Program-made: the position numbers and the translations under genes
Shown here: positions 35,451 to 45,257 of the stretch, piece after piece
Position numbering within the stretch: position 1 is the stretch's first letter
Layout of the letters: the number at the start of each line of letters is the position of its first letter
The notes under the pieces: generated by a model
What the model saw: the letters and a program-made list of their open reading frames with translations, nothing else
What the model was told of the DNA's origin: nothing
Databases searched by the model: none
Source: Marinomonas shanghaiensis
Lineage (GTDB): Bacteria > Pseudomonadota > Gammaproteobacteria > Pseudomonadales > Marinomonadaceae
Reading direction: 5' to 3'
DNA length: 64,000 bases
Assembly (NCBI RefSeq): GCF_003259175.1
Contig: NZ_QGOK01000017.1
Location: 1 to 64,000 of the forward strand

Positions 35451-36560
35451 ATGTCTTTAAGTGCGTCTACAAATGTGTCTGCAGCGAACATGTCTGCAAA
35501 CGCTCTGTCTTCAAGTCGTCCGAGTGCGCCGCGCTTTGACTGGACTCATGCTGAAATAAAAGCTTTGTTTGATTTACCTTTCATGGATTTGATGTTTCGT
35601 GCACAGACGGTTCATAGGGAAAATTTTGCCCCTAACCAAGTGCAAGTGAGCACGCTTTTGTCAATCAAAACTGGTGCTTGTCCAGAAGATTGTAAGTATT
35701 GCCCGCAAAGTGGTCATTACAATACAGAGCTTGAAAAAGAAAAGTTAATGGAGGTGCAAAAGGTATTAGAAGAAGCGGCGCTGGCAAAAGAAAAAGGCGC
35801 CAGTCGTTTTTGCATGGGCGCAGCCTGGAAGCACCCTTCAGAGAAAGATTTTCCTTATGTACTTGAAATGATCAAAGGTGTTAAATCGTTAGGTTTAGAG
35901 TCTTGTGTGACATTAGGGACGTTGAATGACGAGCAGGCGAAGCGTTTATCGGAAGTTGGTTTGGATTATTACAATCACAATCTCGATACCTCTGCGGAGT
36001 TTTACGACAGCATCATCACGACACGAACTTATCAAGACCGTTTGGACACCCTTTCTCGTGTTCGTGATTCCGGTATTAAGCTTTGCTGTGGCGGTATTAT
36101 GGGGATGGGAGAGGAGCAAAAAGATCGCGTAGGCTTATTGCGTCAGCTTTCTCAAATGACACCGCACCCAGAAAGTGTGCCCATCAATATGCTGGTTAAA
36201 GTAGAAGGGACGCCACTTGAAAATGTGGAAGATCTGGATACATTTGAATTTATCCGTACCATCGCTGTGGCGCGTATTTTGATGCCTCAGTCTCATGTTC
36301 GGTTGTCTGCTGGTCGTCAAGGGATGAATGAACAAACGCAAGCCTTGTGTTTCATGGCGGGCGCCAATTCGATTTTCTATGGCGAGAAGTTGCTCACAAC
36401 CGGCAACCCAGAAGCAGACAAAGACATGGCCTTGTTTGCGAATTTGGGTATTCAGCCAGAGAAGCGCGAAGAGCACTCGGACGCAGCCGTCGCTGAAGCC
36501 ATTGCGGCACAAGCAGTGAAACAAGAAGAGTCTAAGTGGTTTTATGAAGCCAGTGTCTAA
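35451..36560 (+). CDS. bioB: Biotin synthase
   Basis: Radical-SAM enzyme that inserts sulfur into dethiobiotin. The [4Fe-4S] motif is CPEDCKYC (Cys77, Cys81, Cys84), preceded by LLSIKTGA. Later family features are [17 protein letters not shown] and SAGRQGMNE with the arginine that ligates the [2Fe-2S] cluster. The product is 369 residues; about 27 N-terminal residues are Ser/Ala-rich and longer than E. coli BioB (346). ATG 35451 has GAGG upstream, but an internal start cannot be excluded. It overlaps bioF by 17 bases. Confidence 0.97.
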   Translation: MSLSASTNVSAANMSANALSSSRPSAPRFDWTHAEIKALFDLPFMDLMFRAQTVHRENFAPNQVQVSTLLSIKTGACPEDCKYCPQSGHYNTELEKEKLMEVQKVLEEAALAKEKGASRFCMGAAWKHPSEKDFPYVLEMIKGVKSLGLESCVTLGTLNDEQAKRLSEVGLDYYNHNLDTSAEFYDSIITTRTYQDRLDTLSRVRDSGIKLCCGGIMGMGEEQKDRVGLLRQLSQMTPHPESVPINMLVKVEGTPLENVEDLDTFEFIRTIAVARILMPQSHVRLSAGRQGMNEQTQALCFMAGANSIFYGEKLLTTGNPEADKDMALFANLGIQPEKREEHSDAAVAEAIAAQAVKQEESKWFYEASV

Positions 36561-37740
36561 TACACCCGCTTGGCTGTTGGCGGCACTTGAAGAGCGTCGC
36601 CAACAAGATTTGATGCGTCGAACCGTGACGCTAAATAGCCCTCAAATTCCGCATACTCGAATACACTCACAAGATTACACAGCGTTTTGTTCAAACGATT
36701 ATCTTGGTTTGGCCAATCACCCTAAACTGATTAAAGCGCTGAATGATACGGCGCAAATCTATGGGGTTGGCGGTGGTTCATCGCATTTGGTGTGTGGGCA
36801 TTTAGCGCCACATCAGGCGCTTGAGGAGGCGCTAGCCGAGTGGCTCGGTTATGAGCGCGTGATGTTGTTTAGTACTGGTTATATGGCGAATCTAGGTGTG
36901 ATATCGGCGTTGGCAGATAAACATCGTCCTGTCGTGCAAGATAAGCTTAATCATGCGTCTTTAATTGACGGTGCTGTGTTGGCACAAGCGCCTTTGCGTC
37001 GCTATTTGCATGGTGATGTTGCGAGTGCGCAGCGACTGCTCGAAAAGTCGACTTCATCTGGGTTGTTGGTCACGGATGGGGTGTTTAGTATGGATGGTGA
37101 CATTGCCCCTATGGCAGAGTTGTCTCAGTTGGCTAGCCAGTATGGTTGGATGCTTATGATGGATGACGCCCATGGATTGGGTTGTCTTGGTGAAAATGGA
37201 AGAGGGTGTTTGGCTTTAGAAGGGTTGGATGCAACCAGTGTTCCTCTCTTGGTTGGTACCTTTGGGAAAGCGTTTGGGACAGCGGGGGCGTTCGTAGCGA
37301 CTTCTCATGACTATGCGGCGTATCTGACGCAATTTGCTCGCCCTTACGTTTATACCACGGCGATGTCGCCTGCCATGGCGGGCGCTACGTTGGCTTCATT
37401 ACAGATTATTCAATCAGCAGAAGGTCAAGACAGGCGGGATAGGTTGGCTCGGCATGTCGCGTATTTTCGTCGAAGAGTTCAGTCATTGCCTATTACGTTA
37501 ATGCCTTCTGATACCGCGATTCAGCCGATTATTATCGGCGATAGCAAAGCGGCACTGGAAATAAGTGAACAATTAAAAATGCGTGGTGTTTGGTGTACGG
37601 CCATTCGTCCTCCAACCGTGCCAGTGGGACGTGCTCGTTTAAGAATTACCTTAAGTGCTGCCCACTCTGATGACGATTTAGTGTTATTATGCGACTCACT
37701 CGAACAGGTTTTAACCGCGAAACTTTTCAACGCACAGTAA
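36544..37740 (+). CDS. bioF: 8-amino-7-oxononanoate synthase
   Basis: PLP enzyme that condenses pimeloyl-ACP (or CoA) with alanine to KAPA. Motifs: [53 protein letters not shown] and the PLP-lysine loop [13 protein letters not shown]. The 398-residue length fits. The start overlaps the bioB end by 17 bases, which implies translational coupling. Confidence 0.97.
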   Translation: MKPVSNTPAWLLAALEERRQQDLMRRTVTLNSPQIPHTRIHSQDYTAFCSNDYLGLANHPKLIKALNDTAQIYGVGGGSSHLVCGHLAPHQALEEALAEWLGYERVMLFSTGYMANLGVISALADKHRPVVQDKLNHASLIDGAVLAQAPLRRYLHGDVASAQRLLEKSTSSGLLVTDGVFSMDGDIAPMAELSQLASQYGWMLMMDDAHGLGCLGENGRGCLALEGLDATSVPLLVGTFGKAFGTAGAFVATSHDYAAYLTQFARPYVYTTAMSPAMAGATLASLQIIQSAEGQDRRDRLARHVAYFRRRVQSLPITLMPSDTAIQPIIIGDSKAALEISEQLKMRGVWCTAIRPPTVPVGRARLRITLSAAHSDDDLVLLCDSLEQVLTAKLFNAQ

Positions 37741-37752
37741 TAGAGGGACAGT

Positions 37753-38556
37753 ATGCGAGCACGTATTGAAACAGAAGCTTTTGGGGATTCGTCTAATCAA
37801 GCCATTTTTATGGTTTCAGGTTGGGCGATGCCGAAAGAGGTAATGCGTTCCTTTGCTCTGCGCCTGAGTCAGCGATTTTATGTTGTTATGGCAAATTTAC
37901 CCGGTATTTCGCTTGATGAGCAATGGATATCACGCTCCCGTATTGGGCCCAACTACGACATTGATGCGTTATCTGAGCAACTCATTGATGCCGCTCCTAA
38001 TGAGGCATGGTGGATTGGTTGGTCTTTGGGGGGGATGGTGTCGGCGTATGTTGCTGCACGTCGTTCTAGTTGTGTGCTGGGTTTGATTACCCTGTCTTCT
38101 TCGCCCAGTTTTATTAAGCGAGAGGGTTGGGATAATGGGATGTCGGTAGAGGACTTTGATGCCTTTTCGGCCATGGTTGAACAGTCGCCAGAAGAGGGTC
38201 TTAAGCGCTTTGTGATGTTGCAGGCGAAAGGCGCTCTTAATGAACGCGCTTTGGTAAAACAACTGCAGGCTTTTTTGCCTGTTAAAACCTTGAGTCGTCC
38301 TGCTTTGATCGGTGGGCTTAGGTTGTTAAAGGCGCTGGATGTGCGTCGTGAGTGGTCGCTTTTAGATCTTCCAAATTTACACATATTAGGTGGCAAAGAC
38401 ACCTTGGTGTCCAGTCAATCACTTGCACAGCTGGTTGATACCAATCCTTTGCAACACTGTGTAGTACTGTCCAATTGTGCACATCAGTCTTTCCTTGAAG
38501 AGGAAGAAGAATGTGTGCGTCATATAGAAAACTTTATCGATGCTAATAACCCCTGA
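37753..38556 (+). CDS. bioH: Pimeloyl-ACP methyl ester carboxylesterase, BioH-type
   Basis: Alpha/beta hydrolase that cleaves the methyl ester of pimeloyl-ACP to end pimelate synthesis. The nucleophile elbow is GWSLGG (Ser91), an acidic residue lies in LGGKDTLV and the catalytic His in SNCAHQSF. The sequence is divergent from E. coli BioH, but GWSLGG and its position between bioF and bioC make the function very likely. The length of 267 is normal. It overlaps bioC by 17 bases. Confidence 0.88.
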   Translation: MRARIETEAFGDSSNQAIFMVSGWAMPKEVMRSFALRLSQRFYVVMANLPGISLDEQWISRSRIGPNYDIDALSEQLIDAAPNEAWWIGWSLGGMVSAYVAARRSSCVLGLITLSSSPSFIKREGWDNGMSVEDFDAFSAMVEQSPEEGLKRFVMLQAKGALNERALVKQLQAFLPVKTLSRPALIGGLRLLKALDVRREWSLLDLPNLHILGGKDTLVSSQSLAQLVDTNPLQHCVVLSNCAHQSFLEEEEECVRHIENFIDANNP

Positions 38557-39352
38557 TATATCGACGCTTAGTTACAAACGACAGTTAGCTAAGCGTTTTG
38601 ATCGTGCTTCTCGATCTTATGATTCTTATGCAGATTTCCAAAAAATTGTACTAGACCGTCTGTTGGCTATGTTGCCTTTAAGCCAGGCTGATGTCGTGTT
38701 GGATTTAGGGACAGGAACGGGACAAGCGCTGGGCATCTTATCGCAGCAATTAAAACCAAAATGCAATATTGCACTCGACTTGTCGCCACAGATGTTGACT
38801 GTAGCACGTGAGCGTTTCTCTGCTTTGCCAAATCTTCACTGTGTTTGTGCGGATGCTGAGCGGCTGCCATTTCAGGAGAAATCGTGTGATTTGGTTTTTT
38901 CGAGTCTGGCTGTCCAATGGTGTCTTAGCCCATTGGATTTATTTAACGAGCTTTTTCGAGTGACGAAACCTGGTGGTTATGTGGTTTTCTCCACTTTATC
39001 GCAAGGCTCCATGCCAGAGATCAGTCAGGCTTGGGTTGGTCTGGATAGTCAAAGGCATGTTCACGACTATATGGCGCAAGATGCGCTTTTGGACTGCATT
39101 AAGGCCTCTGGGTTGAACCTTTTGTCTTCTCAGTTATCTGATATTTTGATGTGGTTTGATTCACCTGAGGCGGCTATTTATTCATTGAAAAAAGTGGGTG
39201 CCAGTCTGATTGCTGGTGATGCGCATTCCTCTGTCTCTCCGACTAGGTGGAAGGCATTTCTGCGCGAATATGAAAAGCAGCGTGATGAGCGTGGGGTTCC
39301 ATTGAGCTATCAAGTGTCTTTTATTGTGGCTCAACGGCCGGCCATTGTTTAG
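38540..39352 (+). CDS. bioC: Malonyl-ACP O-methyltransferase
   Basis: SAM methyltransferase that masks malonyl-ACP so that fatty-acid synthesis can build the pimeloyl chain. Class I methyltransferase motifs are VLDLGTGTGQALG, CNIALDLSPQML and DLVFSSLAVQWC, the last typical for BioC. The N-terminal RFDRASRSYDSYA also matches. The length is 270. BioC and BioH together show that this organism uses the E. coli-type pimelate route. Confidence 0.95.
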   Translation: MLITPDISTLSYKRQLAKRFDRASRSYDSYADFQKIVLDRLLAMLPLSQADVVLDLGTGTGQALGILSQQLKPKCNIALDLSPQMLTVARERFSALPNLHCVCADAERLPFQEKSCDLVFSSLAVQWCLSPLDLFNELFRVTKPGGYVVFSTLSQGSMPEISQAWVGLDSQRHVHDYMAQDALLDCIKASGLNLLSSQLSDILMWFDSPEAAIYSLKKVGASLIAGDAHSSVSPTRWKAFLREYEKQRDERGVPLSYQVSFIVAQRPAIV

Positions 39353-39361
39353 GAGTAATGG

Positions 39362-40039
39362 GTGAAAAAACGTTTTTTTGTAACGGGTATTGATACCGAT
39401 GCGGGTAAGACCTACGTCACGGTGGGTCTATTGGAGGCAGCAAAACGTGCTGGCCTTAAGTCAATTGGACTAAAGCCGATTGCTGCTGGTGCTGAGCTTA
39501 TCGAAGATTGCTTACGTAATAGTGATGCATTGCTGATGCAGCAGGCAAGTAGTGTGAAGATTGCTTATGAGCAAGTAAACCCTGTTGTATTAGAGGAAGC
39601 GATAGCGCCTCATATTGCGGCTATGAAGGAGGGGCGTTTGGTGACGGCTTCCCGACTAGAAGGGTTTATAAAAGGTACCCTGCTTACACCTCATGATTTT
39701 GCTTTGATAGAGGGGGCCGGTGGCTGGCGAGTGCCTTTAAATGATAGAGAGTTTTTGTCCGATCTGGCTAAGTCGTTGCGTTTTCCTGTCATTCTTGTCG
39801 TTAATATGAAGCTTGGCTGTCTGAATCATGCTATTTTGACCGCAGAAGCGATTGTTCGTGACGGTTTGTCTTTGGCTGGCTGGGTTGCCAATACTGGCAA
39901 AGAAAAAATGCCGAGCTTTGAAGAGAATCTTGCGAGTCTCACTAGCCGATTATCAGCGCCTTTGCTAGGTGTGCTGCCGTGGCATGAAAATCCACTTGAT
40001 TCGCAACAAGCGTTTGATGATATGCTGTCAAAACTATAG
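39362..40039 (+). CDS. bioD: ATP-dependent dethiobiotin synthetase
   Basis: Forms dethiobiotin from 7,8-diaminopelargonate, CO2 and ATP. The P-loop is GIDTDAGKTYVTVG, followed by LKPIAAG, and IEGAGGWRVPLND forms the substrate loop. The length of 225 matches the family. It is the last gene of bioBFHCD; no clear intrinsic terminator follows before the flagellar cluster, 89 bp later. Confidence 0.96.
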   Translation: MKKRFFVTGIDTDAGKTYVTVGLLEAAKRAGLKSIGLKPIAAGAELIEDCLRNSDALLMQQASSVKIAYEQVNPVVLEEAIAPHIAAMKEGRLVTASRLEGFIKGTLLTPHDFALIEGAGGWRVPLNDREFLSDLAKSLRFPVILVVNMKLGCLNHAILTAEAIVRDGLSLAGWVANTGKEKMPSFEENLASLTSRLSAPLLGVLPWHENPLDSQQAFDDMLSKL

Positions 40040-40128
40040 AATTTTTCGATAAAAGTTTGCGCTACAGCTTGTAAATAGACAATGAAAACACATTATGACT
40101 GGCGTATTTTTATGGTTGAGGTGAGGGT

Positions 40129-40599
40129 GTGAAAGCTTGGTTGTGCGGTTTAGATGACGAAGAAATGTCGAGTGTTTCCAGTATCTTAACATTTATTGGT
40201 ATTGAACATAGTACGTCGTTGACAGCGTTTCATTTGCCTGACTTTGTTGTCTTAGGAAAGGTCATATCGTCTTTTGAACTGGATGAGATGGTGCCAGTGA
40301 TTTCTTTGAATGAATCTAGGGAAGTGGAGGGCGATTATAACGTTTGGTTTTGCCCCTTGCCGTGGCGATCACAGACCTTATCGTCCGTTCTAAAAGAAAT
40401 TAAGCAGCTGCATACTTTTCCTCAGGCATCTGGGGTGAATTTGAATTTGCATGTTCGTCATTTAGAGGCGTTATTGATTCGCCAAGCTTTGGTCTCTACT
40501 CAAGGTGTGGTGTCTAAAGCCGCTCAAAATTTACAAATACAACGCACGACTCTCATTGAAAAAATGCGTCGCTATAATATTGATAAATCGGAGTTTTAG
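40129..40599 (+). CDS. FleQ/FlrA-like protein lacking the AAA+ domain
   Basis: A 156-residue regulator-like protein. The first 100 residues resemble the degenerate receiver domain of FleQ: SSILTFIGIEHST is like FleQ VILNFLGED, and there is no phosphoacceptor Asp. The last 45 residues are a Fis-type HTH (ALVSTQGVVSKAAQNLQIQR then TTLIEKMRRY), very like the FleQ/FlrA C-terminus. The central sigma-54-activating ATPase (about 240 residues, with GESGTGKE and GAFTGA in FleQ) is absent without any frameshift. It cannot act as a classical sigma-54 activator but could bind DNA or modulate a full FleQ/FlrA. It sits where fleQ normally stands, before flrBC. The GTG start follows GAGGTGAGG. Confidence 0.8.
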   Translation: MKAWLCGLDDEEMSSVSSILTFIGIEHSTSLTAFHLPDFVVLGKVISSFELDEMVPVISLNESREVEGDYNVWFCPLPWRSQTLSSVLKEIKQLHTFPQASGVNLNLHVRHLEALLIRQALVSTQGVVSKAAQNLQIQRTTLIEKMRRYNIDKSEF

Positions 40600-41753
40600 T
40601 GACAAAAGATGAAGAAATAGCGGAGTTAAAAGCCGCGTTTAAAGCGTTTTCTGAGTCTTCTGATGTATTAGCTAAGTCTTACCTTGACCTTCAACAAGAA
40701 GTGGTTCGATTGTATGAACAATTGGAAAAGTCAGAAAAAGACAAGCGTCAAGAGCAAGATAAGAATCGTGTGCTTGTGCTGCAGTTTCAGCAGCTTTTTG
40801 AATCCATGCCTGTTGGTGTCTTATTGTTGAACGAGGAAGGGGTGGTGGTCATGGCAAACCCCGTAGCAGGCAGATTGTTTAATCTTTCTCTCATTGGTCA
40901 GTCATGGAGTGCCATTGTTCCATTAAGTTTTCGTCCACAAAAGGACGATGGTCACGATGTGAGTATGGTAACAGGGCGTCGTGTTCGAGTTGAAACCGCT
41001 TCCTTGGGTAACGTGCCAGGGCAATTGGTTATTTTAGTGGATTTGACGGAAGCTTATTTGCTGCAGAAAAAGTTGAGTCACCATGAGCGACTGTCCAATA
41101 TGGGGAAAATGGTGGCGGCGTTAGCCCATCAAATTAGAACGCCACTGTCTTCAGCAACTTTATACGCTGGGCATCTGCAGAAACCGGATCTCCCTGCTGT
41201 TATGCGCCAAACTTTCGCCAATAAATTAGCGGATAGGTTGGCGAATATTGAAAAACAAATTCGGGACATGTTGATCTTTTCACGCAGCGAAATAAAGCTA
41301 GACGAAACGGTTGCTATTGACGACTTTGTTAAAGAGTTAATTTTGCATTGCGAAGAAATTTGTGAGCAAAAAAATATGCGCCTTGAGGCCGAAGGGTGTG
41401 ATTTCCTGGCCACAGATTGTATTCAATGTAATAAAGAAACATTACTGGGAGCACTGCTTAATTTGTTAAACAATGCTATTGACGCTCAATCCGAAGGGGA
41501 TTTGGTGCGATTGCATTGGCGTCATGACGAAGGTTATGTGACACTGATTTTTAAAGACCGCGGTATTGGTATGTCTAAGGCGCATTTAGAGCATGTGCAA
41601 GAAGGCTTTGTCACCACGAAACAACATGGAACGGGGTTAGGGTTAATGGTTGTTAAGGCCATTGCGAGAGCCCATCATGGGAAATTTGAAATAGACAGCA
41701 TAGAGGGTGCTGGCACGACCGCCAGTTTGATGCTTCCTCTTGTAAGGGTATGA
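40599..41753 (+). CDS. flrB: Flagellar sensor histidine kinase FlrB/FleS
   Basis: Cytoplasmic histidine kinase controlling mid-class flagellar genes. N-terminal coiled coil (about 1-65), a PAS-like domain (70-150), DHp with H177 in ALAHQIRTPLSS, and a HATPase domain with NLLNNAID (N box), DRGIGM and GTGLGLMVV. There is no membrane segment, in keeping with FlrB/FleS. The 384-residue length is normal. The GTG start overlaps the stop of the truncated FleQ-like gene by one base, and flrC starts directly after its own stop. Confidence 0.93.
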   Translation: MTKDEEIAELKAAFKAFSESSDVLAKSYLDLQQEVVRLYEQLEKSEKDKRQEQDKNRVLVLQFQQLFESMPVGVLLLNEEGVVVMANPVAGRLFNLSLIGQSWSAIVPLSFRPQKDDGHDVSMVTGRRVRVETASLGNVPGQLVILVDLTEAYLLQKKLSHHERLSNMGKMVAALAHQIRTPLSSATLYAGHLQKPDLPAVMRQTFANKLADRLANIEKQIRDMLIFSRSEIKLDETVAIDDFVKELILHCEEICEQKNMRLEAEGCDFLATDCIQCNKETLLGALLNLLNNAIDAQSEGDLVRLHWRHDEGYVTLIFKDRGIGMSKAHLEHVQEGFVTTKQHGTGLGLMVVKAIARAHHGKFEIDSIEGAGTTASLMLPLVRV

Positions 41754-41754
41754 A

Positions 41755-43101
41755 ATGTCTGATGTTAAGTTATTAATTGTAGAAGATGATAAAGGGCTTG
41801 CTGAAGCATTGGAAGACACGCTAATGCTCGCCAACTATCAGTGCAAAATGGTGTACAGTGCTGAGGAAGCCATTATTGCTTTAAAGCATAATACATTTGA
41901 TATGGTGGTCTCGGATATTAATTTACCGGGCATGGACGGCTATGGGTTACTGCGTCATGTTATTGATACCTACCCAGAATTGCCCATCATGTTAATGACG
42001 GCTTATGGTGATATCGCGCATGCAGTAGAGGCCATGCGTGATGGTGCTGTTGACTATCTTCTTAAACCTTTTCAAGAAGAAGAGTTGCTGAACGCCATTG
42101 CTAAGTACACAGTAAAGGCTGCTACCTCGTCAACGCCTCGCCCTATTGCTAAAGATCCCTCAAGCATAGCGTTATTAGAATTAGCAAAACGTGTTGCGGT
42201 GACCGATTCAACCGTGTTGATTTGCGGTGAAAGTGGCACAGGTAAGGAAGTATTGGCGCACCATATTCATCAGCACTCTAATCGTCCAAATGCGCCATTT
42301 GTGGCGATAAACTGCGCTGCTATTCCTGAAAATATGTTGGAAGCCATTCTTTTTGGCTATGAAAAAGGTGCTTATACTGGCGCTGTGTCTTCACAGGCGG
42401 GTAAGTTCGAACAGGCTAACGGCGGCACACTGCTGTTAGACGAAATCACGGAAATGGATGTTGGGTTACAGGCTAAGTTATTACGTGTGTTGCAAGAGCA
42501 AGAAGTTGAGCGTCTTGGTGGCAAGAAATCCATTCCGTTAGATGTGCGTATTATTGCCACGACAAACCGTGATTTGGCTGAATATGTCCGTGAAGGTGGC
42601 TTTAGAGAGGATTTATACTATCGATTGAATGTCTTTCCATTGCGTTGGTTGCCAATTCGCGAGCGTAAAGGTGATATTTTACCAATTGCGCAACATTTGT
42701 TGGCTAAACATGCTGCAAAAATGCGCATCAATGGGGCGGTATTAAAGCCTTCTGCGCAAAGTAAATTAGAATCCCACCCTTGGCCTGGTAATGTTCGGGA
42801 ATTGGATAACGTGATTCAGCGGGCACTCATTCTTAGTCCTAATGCGCAGATTAATGAAGATCATATTGCGTTTGATATGATGAGTTTGGCGCCGGCATCG
42901 AGCGTATCGGAAGTAGAAGAAGACAGTGCCGCTTCGATTCTGGGGAAAGGTGTTCAGCAGCATGAATTTCGTATTATTGCGCAAGCCTTGCTTGATGCGC
43001 ATGGAAAACGTAAAGTCGTTGCAGATAAGCTAGGCATTAGTCCTAGAACTTTACGCTATAAAATTGCCAAAATGCGTGAAAGCGGTATCGATGTCGATTG
43101 A
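41755..43101 (+). CDS. flrC: Sigma-54-dependent flagellar response regulator FlrC/FleR
   Basis: NtrC-type activator. A receiver domain with phospho-acceptor Asp54 (VVSDINLPGMDG), AAA+ domain with Walker A GESGTGKE, the sigma-54 contact loop GAYTGA (in place of GAFTGA) and Walker B GGTLLLDEIT. A C-terminal Fis-type HTH ends GISPRTLRYKIAKMRESG. The length is 448. It is the partner of FlrB and a likely activator of the sigma-54 promoter before fliK. Confidence 0.95.
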   Translation: MSDVKLLIVEDDKGLAEALEDTLMLANYQCKMVYSAEEAIIALKHNTFDMVVSDINLPGMDGYGLLRHVIDTYPELPIMLMTAYGDIAHAVEAMRDGAVDYLLKPFQEEELLNAIAKYTVKAATSSTPRPIAKDPSSIALLELAKRVAVTDSTVLICGESGTGKEVLAHHIHQHSNRPNAPFVAINCAAIPENMLEAILFGYEKGAYTGAVSSQAGKFEQANGGTLLLDEITEMDVGLQAKLLRVLQEQEVERLGGKKSIPLDVRIIATTNRDLAEYVREGGFREDLYYRLNVFPLRWLPIRERKGDILPIAQHLLAKHAAKMRINGAVLKPSAQSKLESHPWPGNVRELDNVIQRALILSPNAQINEDHIAFDMMSLAPASSVSEVEEDSAASILGKGVQQHEFRIIAQALLDAHGKRKVVADKLGISPRTLRYKIAKMRESGIDVD

Positions 43102-43190
43102 TTTTTGTGTCTTGTTTTCATTCGCTTTATGCTAAGCTGTGTATGAGCGTTATGTTAAGTAATATAAATGTGATTTTTTAGGTGAATAAC

Positions 43191-43553
43191 ATGATTTCTG
43201 GTCGACCAGACATTAATCAGGTGTTGTCCCAAATGAGGGATATGCGGTCGCAAGTTCAAGCGCCGAGTTCTCCTGTGTCTAACATTGCCAAGGTGGGTGG
43301 TGAAGAGGGAAGCGGCCAGACAGTTGAGCGTGCTGATTTTGCAGAAATGTTGAAAAATGCCGTTAATAACGTAAACGCTTTGCAAAAAGAATCTACACAA
43401 TTAGCCCAATCTTATGAACGCGGTGACGAAGGGGTTGATTTACCTCAAGTTATGATTGGTCTACAGAAATCGAGTGTGTCATTTGAAGCAATGACTCAGG
43501 TGCGTAATAAACTTGTAGACGCGTATGAAAAAATCATGAATATGCCTATTTAG
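43191..43553 (+). CDS. fliE: Flagellar hook-basal body protein FliE
   Basis: Small rod-MS ring adaptor exported by the flagellar system. The 120-residue product is helical and ends with the FliE signature VMIGLQKSSVSFEAMTQVRN followed by KLVDAYEKIMNMPI. ATG 43191 is preferred; GTG 43182 is in frame, with AGG just before it. No sigma-54 consensus was found in the 89 bp before the gene. Confidence 0.96.
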   Translation: MISGRPDINQVLSQMRDMRSQVQAPSSPVSNIAKVGGEEGSGQTVERADFAEMLKNAVNNVNALQKESTQLAQSYERGDEGVDLPQVMIGLQKSSVSFEAMTQVRNKLVDAYEKIMNMPI

Positions 43554-43580
43554 GCGTAATAAACCGCTTGGCGCTTTTTA

Positions 43581-45257
43581 ATGGATAATGTCCCTGCAGA
43601 ACAATCGGAGCAAAAGCTCTACTTAGAGTTAGTTACCGGCTTTAATAAGCTGACTGTTATTCGTCAGCTGGCATTAATGGTCGGCTTGGCTGCATCTATT
43701 GCAATCGGCTTGGCGGCGGTTTTATGGAGTAACGGGCCAGACTACAAGCCCGTTTTAAGCAGTATTACAGACTATAATGCCGATCAGATCGTTGAAATCC
43801 TCAGTGTTAACAACATCCCTTTCAAATTAGACCAGAATACAGGCGCTTTGCTTGTTGAGGCCGATTACTACCATCAGGCACGTTTAAAGCTCGCGGGCTC
43901 TGGTATTGTTTCCGACAACATTGTTGGCATGGAAATAATGGATCAAGAGCAAGGACTGGGCACCTCGCAGTTTGTTGAAACGACTCGTTATAGACGAGGG
44001 TTAGAAGGTGAATTGAGCCGGACTATTTCTAGTTTGCAAAGTATCAAAAGTGCTCGCGTGCATTTGGCGATTCCAAAAGAGTCGGTGTTTGTTCGCGATA
44101 CACGCAAGCCTTCCGCCTCGGTATTTTTAGAATTGTATCCAGGGCGACGCTTAGACAGAAGCCAAGTGGAAGCCATTGTTAACTTGGTCGCATCGAGTAT
44201 TTCTCAGCTAAGTGACAAAGATGTCACGGTTGTTGATCAACGTGGCACATTATTGACAGAGAAAGACACAGATTCTGAATTGTCAGTGGCTGGCAAACAG
44301 TTTGATTACGCTCGAAAAGTAGAAGATGTTTTATTGCAGCGGGTGAATAACATCCTTGGTCCAGTGATTGGTCAAGGGCGCTTTAAAGCGGAAGTGTCAG
44401 CAGATGTTGACTTTACAGCCGTTGAAAAAACAGATGAGCAGTATAACCCTGATTTGTTGGCATTACGTAGTGAACAAACCTTAAGAGAAAACCGTGGCGC
44501 TGGCGCTAATACAGGGGGTATTCCTGGTGCCTTGACCAATCAGCCTCCGGGAGCGGTCTCCGTTCCTGAAGCGGTTGATGAAAATGGCGCACCGATAGGC
44601 GGAAATTCGACAGGTACAAATCGGCAGTCCCGCGAAGAGACAACACGTAATTTTGAGCTTGATCGAAGTATTAGTTATACCAAGCGTCAACAAGGTATGG
44701 TGAGACGTTTGTCCGTGGCCGTAGTGGTTGATGATTTAGTCAGCTTGAATCCCGATACCTCTGCTATCGTGAGAACGCCGTGGAGCGACGATGAACTTGG
44801 GCGTTTAACGCTGCTGGTTCGTGATGCCGTAGGTTACGATCCTTCTCGTGGTGACAGTGTGAGTGTGATTAACTCTCCATTCGCATTGCCTGATCCTGAG
44901 GAGCCAGAGGTTGAGTTGCCATTTTATCAGCAGGCGTGGTTTTTTAGTTTAATACAGCCAACCTTAGTTGGTATATTTGTGCTTGTTTTGCTATTGGTCG
45001 TGGTTCGCCCAATTTTGAAAGCGCTTAGCGACCAAAATAAAATTGCCGTTACCGAAGATACCGAAGCGGCGATATTCTCGGATGAGACGGATGAAATTTC
45101 AGATGATCAGGTCTCTCTTGTCAGTGCTGAAGATATATTGGTGCCCGGTTCTCCTGAGAAAATTGATCGCCAGTTAAATGCGATTCGTGGTCTGATAGCA
45201 GAAGAGCCAGAGCGTGTTGCTCAAGTGGTTAAACAATGGGTAATGGAAAGTAAATGA
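43581..45257 (+). CDS. fliF: Flagellar MS-ring protein FliF
   Basis: Forms the membrane ring on which the basal body is built. Two TM segments (about 30-48 and 455-478) flank a large periplasmic part with the ring-building YscJ-type domain (MEIMDQEQGLGTSQFVETTR, then the arginine-rich segment around RSQVEAIVNLVASS). The C-terminus (VNAIRGLIAEEPERVAQVVK-like) binds FliG. The length of 558 is normal. The stop overlaps fliG by four bases. Confidence 0.97.
   Translation: MDNVPAEQSEQKLYLELVTGFNKLTVIRQLALMVGLAASIAIGLAAVLWSNGPDYKPVLSSITDYNADQIVEILSVNNIPFKLDQNTGALLVEADYYHQARLKLAGSGIVSDNIVGMEIMDQEQGLGTSQFVETTRYRRGLEGELSRTISSLQSIKSARVHLAIPKESVFVRDTRKPSASVFLELYPGRRLDRSQVEAIVNLVASSISQLSDKDVTVVDQRGTLLTEKDTDSELSVAGKQFDYARKVEDVLLQRVNNILGPVIGQGRFKAEVSADVDFTAVEKTDEQYNPDLLALRSEQTLRENRGAGANTGGIPGALTNQPPGAVSVPEAVDENGAPIGGNSTGTNRQSREETTRNFELDRSISYTKRQQGMVRRLSVAVVVDDLVSLNPDTSAIVRTPWSDDELGRLTLLVRDAVGYDPSRGDSVSVINSPFALPDPEEPEVELPFYQQAWFFSLIQPTLVGIFVLVLLLVVVRPILKALSDQNKIAVTEDTEAAIFSDETDEISDDQVSLVSAEDILVPGSPEKIDRQLNAIRGLIAEEPERVAQVVKQWVMESK

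Noticed and set aside
40098-40115. Possible sigma-54 promoter before the truncated FleQ-like gene (TGGCGTATTTTTATGG)
   Set aside because: The GG is followed after ten bases by GG, not the required GC, and TTGC is missing.
43572-43588. Possible sigma-54 promoter before fliF (TTGGCGCTTTTTAATGG)
   Set aside because: The spacing-specific GC is replaced by TG, and the site overlaps the fliF start codon.
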